Assembly: GCA_030149405.1 (NCBI GenBank) | Contig: JASBRM010000285.1 | Location: forward strand, 1 to 5,083 | DNA length: 5,083 nucleotides | Reading direction: 5' to 3' | From: Neptuniibacter sp. | GTDB taxonomy: Bacteria > Pseudomonadota > Gammaproteobacteria > Pseudomonadales > Balneatricaceae | Part shown: piece after piece, positions 1 through 5,083 of the stretch | Numbering within the stretch: the stretch's first letter is position 1 | Layout of the letters: each line of letters begins with the position of its first letter | Notes under the pieces: model-generated | Database searches by the model: none | What the model was told of the DNA's origin: nothing | What the model saw: only the letters and a program-made list of their open reading frames with translations | Program-made: the position numbers and the translations under genes

Positions 1-1
1 G

Positions 2-502
2 GACCCTGTTGTTGATCTGTTGTCATCTCACAGAGGACCTCTGGTTGTTAATGGTTCTTCTGTTTCAAGTTGTTCTGTGGTTGATGCTTTTTGGGAAAAA
101 AATGGAGTTGCGTCCAGAGTGTATATCCCTCTGGAAAGCAGAAGTTCAGAATATTGGTTTCACTATTTTACCCTTTACCATGGGCTGGCAGACGATGAGT
201 TTAACCAGATGTTTGCGAAGGTAGAGCCGTGGTTGGTTCCGGCTCTGAATCGTTATCATAAAATGCTGCAGACTGTTTGTGAAAAGCAACAGAACCCTTT
301 TTTACAGCATGAGATTCTATCTTCAACTTGTTTGCAAATATTGAAAATGACTTCACAGGGTATGCCGGTAAAAAGGATTGCGGATAAGCTGAAACTAACA
401 GAGGAAGGTATTACTTACCATATCACACGAGCAAAGCGAATTTTTGGTGCTAAAAATAAAACCCACCTAATTGCTATTTTGTATGATGTTGGCTTGATGT
501 GA
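2..502 (+). CDS. LuxR-family transcriptional regulator, 5'-truncated by the window edge
   Basis: The reading frame is open from the first bases of the window, so the true start lies upstream and 166 codons are visible. Visible residues 1-90 resemble the second half of an acyl-homoserine-lactone-binding domain: they open with DPVV (the conserved Asp-Pro of the ligand pocket), followed by AFWEKNGVASRVYIPL and a hydrophobic beta segment near 51-59. Residues 105-166 are a LuxR-type HTH: QGMPVKRIADKLKLTEEGI and THLIAILYDVGLM match the family pattern GKT..EIA..L.IS..TV and the closing A...GL. By family knowledge it is a cytoplasmic DNA-binding regulator, often responding to an autoinducer. Several hallmark residues are replaced: Val16 at the TraR Trp85 position, Arg39 at Gly113 and Cys110 at Glu178, while Leu114 and Gly120 of the HTH are kept. 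No luxI-type synthase gene is seen in the window, so it may be a LuxR solo. The family is firm; the signal is unknown. Confidence 0.86.
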   Translation, partial: DPVVDLLSSHRGPLVVNGSSVSSCSVVDAFWEKNGVASRVYIPLESRSSEYWFHYFTLYHGLADDEFNQMFAKVEPWLVPALNRYHKMLQTVCEKQQNPFLQHEILSSTCLQILKMTSQGMPVKRIADKLKLTEEGITYHITRAKRIFGAKNKTHLIAILYDVGLM

Positions 503-509
503 AGCTACT

Positions 510-540
510 GCTGCCAGAATCTCTTAGGATACCTGGCAGC
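510..540. terminator. Hairpin between convergent genes, possible bidirectional terminator
   Basis: An 8-bp perfect inverted repeat, GCTGCCAG (510-517) and CTGGCAGC (533-540), encloses a 15-nt loop. It starts 8 bp after the luxR-family stop codon, and on the other strand it overlaps the last codons and stop of the convergent cysteine-rich gene. Neither side is followed by a clear T tract, so it does not fit the standard intrinsic terminator. It may stabilise the 3' ends or act as a weak terminator. Confidence 0.35.
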
Positions 541-790
541 TGTGATGGTTGGCTGGGAAGAAATTTGAACTTTCTTTGGAAGCAACATCTCTGGTCACTG
601 TTGCTTCTGATTCATCTTTTACCTCTCCACCGCTGATGATTTCCCATTCGTTATTGTGCTTGTGAAGATAGGCATAACAGCAGCAACATTTGTACAGTTC
701 ACTACCTTTAAGTTCACTGATTTTCTTCAATGCCGTGTGTGCTTTATTGTGCAACACCAAGTCGTAACAAAGTGAACATGCTTTTTCCAT
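524..790 (-). CDS. Small cysteine-rich, probably zinc-binding protein of unknown function (88 aa)
   Basis: I do not recognise a named family. The start is placed at the ATG read from 790, because a very strong GGGAGGT (798-804, minus strand) lies 7 nt before it. A longer frame from 811 would begin upstream of that site. The protein opens MEKACSLCYDLV and has a second cluster LYKCCCCYAYLHKHNNEWEI at about residues 32-51. Cys5-x2-Cys8 and Cys35-x2-Cys38 can form one four-cysteine zinc-ribbon-like site, with Cys36, Cys37, His43 and His45 as extra potential ligands. From about residue 56 the tail is polar, rich in Glu, Ser and Asp, and looks disordered, ending in HHSC. There is no signal peptide or membrane segment, so it is probably cytoplasmic. 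It is convergent with the LuxR-type gene and divergent from slyD. The strong ribosome site and clustered cysteines support a real gene; the function is open. Confidence 0.66.
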   Translation of the reverse strand: MEKACSLCYDLVLHNKAHTALKKISELKGSELYKCCCCYAYLHKHNNEWEIISGGEVKDESEATVTRDVASKESSNFFPANHHSCQVS

Positions 791-797
791 TTTCAAT

Positions 798-804
798 ACC
801 TCCC
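798..804 (-). promoter_or_regulatory. Strong Shine-Dalgarno that fixes the start of the cysteine-rich gene
   Basis: Read on the minus strand this is GGGAGGT, followed by ATTGAAA and then ATG at 790-788. The near-consensus site and 7-nt spacing select this start over the in-frame ATG at 811-809, which lies upstream of the site and has nothing comparable before it. Confidence 0.75.
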
Positions 805-920
805 TGAGCATTGCTCTTCTATGTTTGTAAAATTAGCACAGACCGCTCAGTTAAGGTGTAAGAAAAATTCCTATTTTTTGTAGTTTCTCTTATTTTTAAT
901 ACAGAGATGATTTTAGTAAT

Positions 921-943
921 TAGCTTCATTAATAAGCTATGAT
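921..943 (+). promoter_or_regulatory. Dyad with -10-like box in the divergent region, candidate slyD promoter/operator
   Basis: TAGCTT (921-926) and AAGCTA (934-939) form a perfect inverted repeat around CATTAAT, a shape typical of a dimeric regulator site. TATGAT (938-943), 5 of 6 matches to a sigma-70 -10 box, overlaps the right arm about 90 bp before slyD. No convincing -35 box lies at 17 bp; TTAGTA at 913-918 is a weak one with a 19-bp spacer. The surrounding region 791-1034 is strongly AT-rich and must hold the promoters of both divergent genes. I could not place the minus-strand promoter. Confidence 0.35.
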
Positions 944-1034
944 AGATGCACAATTAATAAGGGCTGATAAATTCTTTAAGTTTTTCTACCGGTCTTGAAA
1001 ATTCTAACTCAGCTCAGATAGAAGAGATTTAAAA

Positions 1035-1520
1035 ATGCAGATTGCTGAAAACCATGTTGTTTCGATTCATTACACTTTAAAAGATTCTCAGGGCAATACG
1101 CTGGACTCTTCAACAGGTCAGGAGCCTCTGCCTTATCTGTGTGGAGCAAATAATATTGTTTCGGGCCTGGAAAATGCTCTAATGGGAAAAACTGTTGGAG
1201 ATAAGCTTGATGTAGTCGTTCAGCCGGAAGAGGGTTATGGTGAAGTCAGAGAGGACCTTGTACAAAAGGTTGATCGAGCAAACTTTCAGGGGATTGATGA
1301 AATACAGGTAGGGATGCAATTCATGGCAGAAGCGCCATGGGGGCAACAGCCAGTGACTGTAATTAAAGTAGAAGATGATGGTGTTACTCTCGATGGTAAC
1401 CATCCACTTGCGGGGCAAGTTCTTGAGTTCAGTGTAGAAGTGACAGAAGTGCGTGCCGCTACTGAAGATGAGCTGGCCCATGGTCATGTGCATACAGACG
1501 GGTGCGATCACCAGCACTAA
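1035..1520 (+). CDS. slyD: SlyD-like FKBP-type peptidyl-prolyl cis-trans isomerase / metallochaperone
   Basis: SlyD is a cytoplasmic prolyl isomerase and chaperone that in enterobacteria also delivers nickel to hydrogenase. The 161 residues align in outline with SlyD throughout. The N-terminal FKBP part (about 1-70) includes VVSIHYTL, GNTLDSS, PLPYLCG, IVSGLENALMGKTVGDK and PEEGYGE. The inserted chaperone domain (about 71-125) includes LVQKVDRANFQGIDEIQVGM and DGNHPLAGQ. The FKBP fold closes with LEFSVEVTEVRAATEDELAHGH. The tail is short: His149, 151, 153, 159, 161 and Cys157 remain as metal ligands, whereas E. coli SlyD (196 aa) has a long His/Cys-rich tail. This matches the roughly 160-residue pseudomonad form, so metal storage capacity is probably small. 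A weak purine-rich ribosome site (about 1021-1027) lies before the ATG. The gene is followed by its own terminator and appears monocistronic. Confidence 0.95.
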   Translation: MQIAENHVVSIHYTLKDSQGNTLDSSTGQEPLPYLCGANNIVSGLENALMGKTVGDKLDVVVQPEEGYGEVREDLVQKVDRANFQGIDEIQVGMQFMAEAPWGQQPVTVIKVEDDGVTLDGNHPLAGQVLEFSVEVTEVRAATEDELAHGHVHTDGCDHQH

Positions 1521-1548
1521 AAACAGTACTATAGGAAGTTCTTATAAG

Positions 1549-1573
1549 AGCCTGGCGATCGCCGGGCTTTTTT
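1549..1573 (+). terminator. Intrinsic terminator of slyD
   Basis: AGCCTGGC (1549-1556) pairs with GCCGGGCT (1561-1568), 8 bp with a single T-G wobble, around a GATC tetraloop. A run of six T (1568-1573) follows directly. It lies 28 bp after the slyD stop. The reverse direction lacks a T tract, so it acts rightward only. Confidence 0.92.
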
Positions 1574-1630
1574 ATACACATTCATTGCATTTTTACTAAG
1601 CTTATCTCTATGAACACAGAGGGCTTAGTT

Positions 1631-1936
1631 ATGAATATTGAGCAACTAACTACCGCAAATCACGATCATTCTCTTAAAGGAGTTAACTTCATAGAATCTG
1701 GCTCAGGACCCATTGTTATTGAGGTGGAATTTAAACATGAAGGTGAACTCCATAAAGAGTTAATGAAAACAGAAGACGGACACAATATTACCTGCAAAAA
1801 TATCAAGGAAGGTTATGACCTTTGTCTCAAAGCAGGCATCCATTCTGCAAATCTGGTTCAGATCCTTCCTCACGATGAAGCCTGTCAGTCCTCATATGCA
1901 GATTATCACCGTGATTCTATTCCACTGAAATTCTAG
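1631..1936 (+). CDS. Small DUF6482-like protein of unknown function (101 aa)
   Basis: The ATG at 1631 is chosen because AGAGGG (1617-1622) lies 8 nt before it. An in-frame ATG at 1610 would add seven residues (MNTEGLV) but has no ribosome site and sits only 37 nt past the slyD terminator. The protein begins MNIEQLTT and has a beta-like stretch GPIVIEVEFKHEGELHK (about 26-42), then EDGHNITCKNIKEGYDLCLKAG (about 48-69), and near the C terminus LVQILPHDEACQ (75-86). The order, a short beta-rich body followed by a Leu-Val and Asp-Glu motif near the end, recalls the pseudomonad DUF6482 proteins, whose C termini carry LVH..-YDEM-like motifs. That link is from memory and tentative. There are no membrane segments or signal peptide. 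It is isolated between the slyD terminator and the moxR operon, so probably a small independent transcription unit. No clear terminator follows it. Confidence 0.72.
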   Translation: MNIEQLTTANHDHSLKGVNFIESGSGPIVIEVEFKHEGELHKELMKTEDGHNITCKNIKEGYDLCLKAGIHSANLVQILPHDEACQSSYADYHRDSIPLKF

Positions 1937-2030
1937 GGAACCCGGTCTGACTTTCTGGAATAAAGTGCGAACTTTGTGAGAAGCTTACTCTCTAACTGTA
2001 CGTCATGTTTGTATGGAACTGGACTGTCAT

Positions 2031-2045
2031 GGAGAACAATGAATG
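2031..2045 (+). promoter_or_regulatory. Ribosome binding site and start of moxR
   Basis: GGAG (2031-2034) lies 8 nt before ATG 2043. The codon directly upstream in the same frame is TGA (2040-2042), so the protein cannot begin earlier. Two out-of-frame ATGs (2029 and 2039) lie close by and could compete; the frame from 2029 ends in a TGA that overlaps the moxR ATG. Confidence 0.75.
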
Positions 2046-2963
2046 AGAGATAAGCTGGAACATCTGGTCGAAGTTGTAGGCAGTGTACTCTATGGAAAGG
2101 AACTAAAAGTAAGGCAAGCGTTAACCTGTTTGTTAAGTGGGGGGCATCTCCTTATTGAAGACCTTCCTGGCATGGGTAAGACAACCCTTGCACATGCACT
2201 TGCTCAGGTTCTTGGTTTTGAGTATCAGCGAGTACAGTTCACAAGTGATATGTTGCCTGCCGATATTCTGGGGGCTTCTATTTATGACAGTACAAAAGGC
2301 GAGTTCCAATTCCATCAGGGGCCTATATTCACTCAGCTACTTTTAGCCGATGAAATTAATCGTACAACGCCTAAGACCCAAAGTGCTCTGCTGGAAGCAA
2401 TGGAAGAGCGGCAAGTAACTGTAGAAGGGCAAACATACCAGCTACCAGAACCGTTTTTTGTCATAGCTACGCAAAACCCAATTTCACAATACGGAACATT
2501 TCCACTGCCTGAGTCTCAACTGGACAGGTTTTTAATGCGTATCGAACTGGGCTACCCATCGTCTGAAGCTGAGCGCGAATTGCTATTAGGTGGTGATGTC
2601 AGAAATAAAATACGCGATTTACCTGTGTGTTTGAAACCTGCTGAGCTTGTTGAGATCAAAGAACTTTGTAATCAAGTAAAGGCTTCAGGAAGTTTGCTAG
2701 ATTACTTGCAACGTTTGGTTTCTTTCAGTCGCAATTCTTCAGACTTTGATTATGGTATTTCTCCGAGAGGAAGCCTTGCTTTATTGAACGCAGCTAAAAC
2801 CTGGGCTTTTCTCCATGGCAGAGATTACGTTATTCCAGAAGATATCCAGACATTATTAGGTCCAGTCATTGGTCATAGGTTAAGGTCAGCAGAAGACCTT
2901 TCGGAACATGGCGGAATGGCGTTGATCTGGAAACTTTTGAACGAAGTTGATGTGGTGGGCTAG
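2043..2963 (+). CDS. MoxR-type AAA+ ATPase
   Basis: MoxR ATPases are cytoplasmic chaperone-like AAA+ proteins, usually encoded beside DUF58 or VWA-domain partners, thought to remodel or activate protein complexes. The 306 residues carry the full motif set in order: Walker A PGMGKTT (42-48), Walker B LLLADE (99-104) followed by INRTTPKTQSALLEAMEE, sensor 1 ATQNP (142-146, Asn145), the arginine-finger region LPESQLDRF (155-163, Arg162), and sensor 2 SPRG (240-243) in the C-terminal lid. The MoxR signature helix-2 insert QFTSDMLPADILG (65-77) and the GEFQFHQGPIF segment are also present. Length is typical and no key residue is missing. It is the first gene of a tight three-gene unit with DUF58 and TgpA-like genes. 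Its stop TAG is followed only by ATA before the next start, and both genes share the same frame. Partner proteins follow from the neighbourhood; the client is unknown. Confidence 0.97.
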   Translation: MRDKLEHLVEVVGSVLYGKELKVRQALTCLLSGGHLLIEDLPGMGKTTLAHALAQVLGFEYQRVQFTSDMLPADILGASIYDSTKGEFQFHQGPIFTQLLLADEINRTTPKTQSALLEAMEERQVTVEGQTYQLPEPFFVIATQNPISQYGTFPLPESQLDRFLMRIELGYPSSEAERELLLGGDVRNKIRDLPVCLKPAELVEIKELCNQVKASGSLLDYLQRLVSFSRNSSDFDYGISPRGSLALLNAAKTWAFLHGRDYVIPEDIQTLLGPVIGHRLRSAEDLSEHGGMALIWKLLNEVDVVG

Positions 2964-2966
2964 ATA

Positions 2967-3947
2967 GTGTTTAGCGCTGTTACTCAGCCAGTTATCAGCC
3001 TGTTTCAATCGTGGGCTGAAAAACGGCGCCCGAAGGGTACGGAGTTTCTTCTCAACCAGAAAAAAATCTTCATCTTTCCAACTGCTGCTGGTTGGGCTTA
3101 TCTTTTACTCTGTGTTGTTACATTTCTTGTTGGTACCAACTACCAGAATAACCTGATTCATGCGGTTGTTTATTTTTTGGTGGCTCTGGGTGTTCTTTGT
3201 ATCCATTACACGTTTTTAAACCTCTCTGGACTTCGGATTAAAGCCATGAAAGGTTTCAATTGTTACGAAGGAGACTTAGCTGAATTTTCCATCCATTTAA
3301 GCTCTACATCCTCGAGAAATTATTATGGTTTGCGAATGGGCTGGCGGGGTGAAAAGCTATCTGAGTGTGAACTGGAAGCAGGGGAACCTCAAGGACTTAA
3401 ACTTTACGCGAGGTCAATCAAACGAGGTCGTTTCAGACCGGGTCAATTGTTAATAGAAACCCGTTACCCCTTTGGGCTTCTGCGTGCATGGAGTTGGTTG
3501 GAGCCAGAAATATCTGTTCTTGTTTACCCTAAACCACTCAAGGGCAGAGAACCGGATTATGAAAGTCTGAATGGTGAAGGTGATCATCCGGGAAGGGAGC
3601 AAAGAGGCGATGACTTTGCCGGGTTAGATGAATATCAACCTGGAGATTCCAGCCGTAGAATTGCATGGAAGCATTTTGCTCAAGGTCGTGGTCTTTTAAC
3701 AAAGAAATATGTAGGCAATACGGATAAACGGTTATGGTTGGATTGGGAATGCTGGCCAGAACTAGGGACAGAAAAAAAATTATCTGTAATCTGTTACTGG
3801 GCGCAGCAGCTCGAGCATCAAGGAGTCAAATTCGGGTTACAGATTCCCGGAGTGACAATCTCTCCTGGTTCAGGTCCTAATCATCTCGAGAAAGTTTTGA
3901 TCGCCTTAGCGAATTATCCCAGTGGTAATTATAGGGCTGAGTCATGA
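2967..3947 (+). CDS. DUF58 domain-containing membrane-anchored protein
   Basis: The start is GTG at 2967, three nt after the moxR stop, with GGTGGG (2955-2960) as a plausible ribosome site inside the end of moxR. Of 326 residues, two neighbouring hydrophobic segments lie at about 39-57 (TAAGWAYLLLCVVTFLVG) and 62-84, preceded by a basic stretch (KRRPKG, QKK), which suggests an N-terminal hairpin anchor with the rest cytoplasmic. After a beta-rich part comes YPFGLLRAW, and then the DUF58 hallmark LDEYQPGDSSRRIAWKHFAQ (220-239) continuing RGLLTKKY. The C-terminal part is the degenerate VWA-like half of the family. In known clusters DUF58 proteins accompany MoxR ATPases and are thought to be their partners or substrates. 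No enzymatic activity is established. It overlaps the next gene by ATGA, pointing to translational coupling. The family assignment is firm; the role is inferred from context. Confidence 0.95.
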   Translation: MFSAVTQPVISLFQSWAEKRRPKGTEFLLNQKKIFIFPTAAGWAYLLLCVVTFLVGTNYQNNLIHAVVYFLVALGVLCIHYTFLNLSGLRIKAMKGFNCYEGDLAEFSIHLSSTSSRNYYGLRMGWRGEKLSECELEAGEPQGLKLYARSIKRGRFRPGQLLIETRYPFGLLRAWSWLEPEISVLVYPKPLKGREPDYESLNGEGDHPGREQRGDDFAGLDEYQPGDSSRRIAWKHFAQGRGLLTKKYVGNTDKRLWLDWECWPELGTEKKLSVICYWAQQLEHQGVKFGLQIPGVTISPGSGPNHLEKVLIALANYPSGNYRAES

Positions 3948-5083
3948 AGTATGATCAGTTAGCCCGGACATCATTGCAGTGGCAAATGTTAGCGATTGTT
4001 TTGTCCGTATTGCCCCACGTTTCTCATCTACCGCTATGGGTACCGACGCTTTTGCTGGTCTGCATAGGTTGGCGGTTCATGGTGTTTCTTGGGCGCTGGT
4101 CCTTTCCAAAATGGTACGTAAAGACTGCGTTAGTCATTTTCTCTGCTTTGGGTGTGGTAGTCAGTTACAAAATGGGGAGCGGAATAAGCTCCACAGTGGC
4201 GTTGCTGGTTACGGGGTTTGGTTTAAAGTCTCTTGAAATGTACAAAAAACGCGATGCATTGGTGGTGATATATGTTGCCTATCTTGTATCCTCGACAGCC
4301 TTCCTATTTGATCAAAGCATCCTGATGGCAATCTATGTCTTTGCTGTACTGTTGGTCTCAACAACTGCGCTTTTATCTGTGAATTTAACTAAAGATGCCA
4401 GTTTTATGGTGCCCTTTAAGCGAACTCTGCTTCTGGTTTTGCCTACTATTCCACTGATGGTTGTCTTATTTGTTCTGGTTCCCAGAATTGGGCCCTTATG
4501 GCAGATGGGGTTGGATAATTCTGCGGCTAAAACTGGCTTATCAGAGCAGATGTCGCCCGGGGATATCACCAAGCTTACCCGTTCTGCAGAAACCGCATTC
4601 AGAGTGACATTTAAGGGGGAAGTCCCCGCACAGAAAGATCTTTACTGGCGTGCAATAGTAATGAACGATTTTGATGGTCGTACCTGGTACAACGAAAAAC
4701 CGCCAGGAGTATTGCAAGGGATATCACCACTCTCCAACGTAAATAATACTCCGGTTAGCTACGAAGTAATTATGGAGGCAAGTGAGCGCAAATATATACC
4801 TGTTTTGGAGCAATTAGCGTCATTGCCAGCAGGGTTTAAGCTCAGAGACGATTTAACTCTTACAGCACCAGCAACCTTGAGGCAACGTTCTCAGTACCAG
4901 TTGAAATCAAATTTGATTGACCGCTATCAGGATGGAGAAAACCTATTTTCTTTCAGCCGTCAGTTGATTCTTCCTACAGGTAATAACCGGGCGAAACAGC
5001 AGGCTCAGCTATGGTGGAGAGAAACTCAGGATATAGAATCTTACCTGGATAAAATTCTGCAAAATTATAATCAGAGTTTTGTT
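3944..5083 (+). CDS. tgpA: TgpA-type membrane transglutaminase-like protein (DUF3488 N-terminal part), 3'-truncated by the window edge
   Basis: The frame is open for exactly 380 codons from ATG 3944 to the window end with no stop. The ATG shares ATGA with the DUF58 stop, and AGGG (3933-3936) lies 7 nt before it. The N-terminal 180 residues hold about six to seven membrane segments, roughly at 12-27, 31-48, 59-76, 82-95, 104-121, 125-146 and 160-180. Then comes the DUF3488/TgpA signature: VPRIGPLW (178-185), AKTGLSEQMSPGDITKL (195-211) and YWRAIVMNDFDGRTWY (233-248). Residues after 180 are probably periplasmic. The window stops before the transglutaminase core, so the Cys-His-Asp catalytic residues cannot be checked. 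P. aeruginosa tgpA lies in the same MoxR/DUF58 context and has been reported as important for viability. The natural substrate is unknown. The symbol is given by family and context; a diverged paralogue remains possible. Confidence 0.93.
   Translation, partial: MKYDQLARTSLQWQMLAIVLSVLPHVSHLPLWVPTLLLVCIGWRFMVFLGRWSFPKWYVKTALVIFSALGVVVSYKMGSGISSTVALLVTGFGLKSLEMYKKRDALVVIYVAYLVSSTAFLFDQSILMAIYVFAVLLVSTTALLSVNLTKDASFMVPFKRTLLLVLPTIPLMVVLFVLVPRIGPLWQMGLDNSAAKTGLSEQMSPGDITKLTRSAETAFRVTFKGEVPAQKDLYWRAIVMNDFDGRTWYNEKPPGVLQGISPLSNVNNTPVSYEVIMEASERKYIPVLEQLASLPAGFKLRDDLTLTAPATLRQRSQYQLKSNLIDRYQDGENLFSFSRQLILPTGNNRAKQQAQLWWRETQDIESYLDKILQNYNQSFV

Noticed and set aside
9..224. A 71-codon plus-strand frame overlapping the luxR-family gene
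   Set aside because: It lies in another frame of the convincing LuxR-type coding sequence, has no ribosome site and no recognisable protein character.
524..811. The longer form of the cysteine-rich protein starting at 811
   Set aside because: The strong GGGAGGT lies downstream of that ATG and is correctly spaced for the ATG at 790.
1179..1517. A 112-codon minus-strand frame inside slyD
   Set aside because: It is antisense to a well-conserved slyD coding region, and its composition is that of a shadow frame.
1956..1969. Possible sigma-54 promoter (TGG...TGC) before moxR
   Set aside because: The GG and GC doublets are 10 bp apart start to start instead of the required 12, and the flanking bases do not fit.
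2133..2346. Two short frames (minus 2133-2315, plus 2137-2346) inside moxR
   Set aside because: They fall within the conserved Walker A to Walker B region of moxR and have no independent support.
3772..3779. A run of eight A in the DUF58 gene as a programmed frameshift site
   Set aside because: The normal frame continues with family-like sequence to a coupled stop/start, and no stimulatory hairpin was seen. It may only be a place to check for sequencing error.
3979..4236. An 85-codon plus-strand frame after the DUF58 gene
   Set aside because: The overlapping frame from 3944 is open to the window end and gives membrane segments and the TgpA signature, so this one is a shadow.
4333..4572. A 79-codon minus-strand frame
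   Set aside because: It is antisense to the membrane region and SPGDI signature of the TgpA-like gene.

Overview
The window looks like chromosomal DNA of a marine-type gammaproteobacterium. It is moderately AT-rich, has strong Shine-Dalgarno sites, carries a SlyD with the short Pseudomonas-type histidine tail, and has a moxR / DUF58 / tgpA cluster of the kind known from Pseudomonas. An Oceanospirillales-like host (for example Endozoicomonas or a relative) is my guess from gene content and base composition. The sequence does not prove it.

Left part (1-1034). The window opens inside a LuxR-family quorum-sensing-type regulator: the end of the autoinducer-binding domain and a complete C-terminal HTH, ending at 502. 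Facing it on the minus strand is a small cysteine-rich protein of 88 residues (524-790), probably a zinc-binding protein, with a strong ribosome binding site. A 15-nt-loop hairpin joins the two convergent 3' ends. The 244-bp AT-rich region 791-1034 is the divergent control region between the cysteine-rich gene and slyD. It holds a 19-bp dyad, a -10-like box and a 9-bp direct repeat.

Middle (1035-2042). slyD (1035-1520) encodes an FKBP-type prolyl isomerase/metallochaperone and is closed by a clear intrinsic terminator (1549-1573). A small 101-residue protein of the DUF6482 kind (1631-1936) follows, probably as its own unit, and then a 106-bp gap before the next operon.

Right part (2043-5083). 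Three tightly packed genes run rightward. They are a MoxR-type AAA+ ATPase, a DUF58 membrane-anchored protein (3 nt between stop and start) and a TgpA-type multi-spanning membrane transglutaminase (4-nt ATGA overlap), which is cut by the window end before its catalytic core. This last gene fills 3944-5083 without a stop, so a closed-ORF search misses it. Together they form the widespread MoxR ATPase / DUF58 / transglutaminase module. The ATPase probably acts on or assembles a complex at the inner membrane whose output enzyme is the periplasmic transglutaminase-like domain. The substrate is not known.

I see no mobile element, CRISPR array, tRNA or rRNA. Most of the window is conventional. The points most worth a second look are the non-canonical ligand-pocket residues of the LuxR protein and the uncharacterised cysteine-rich small protein.
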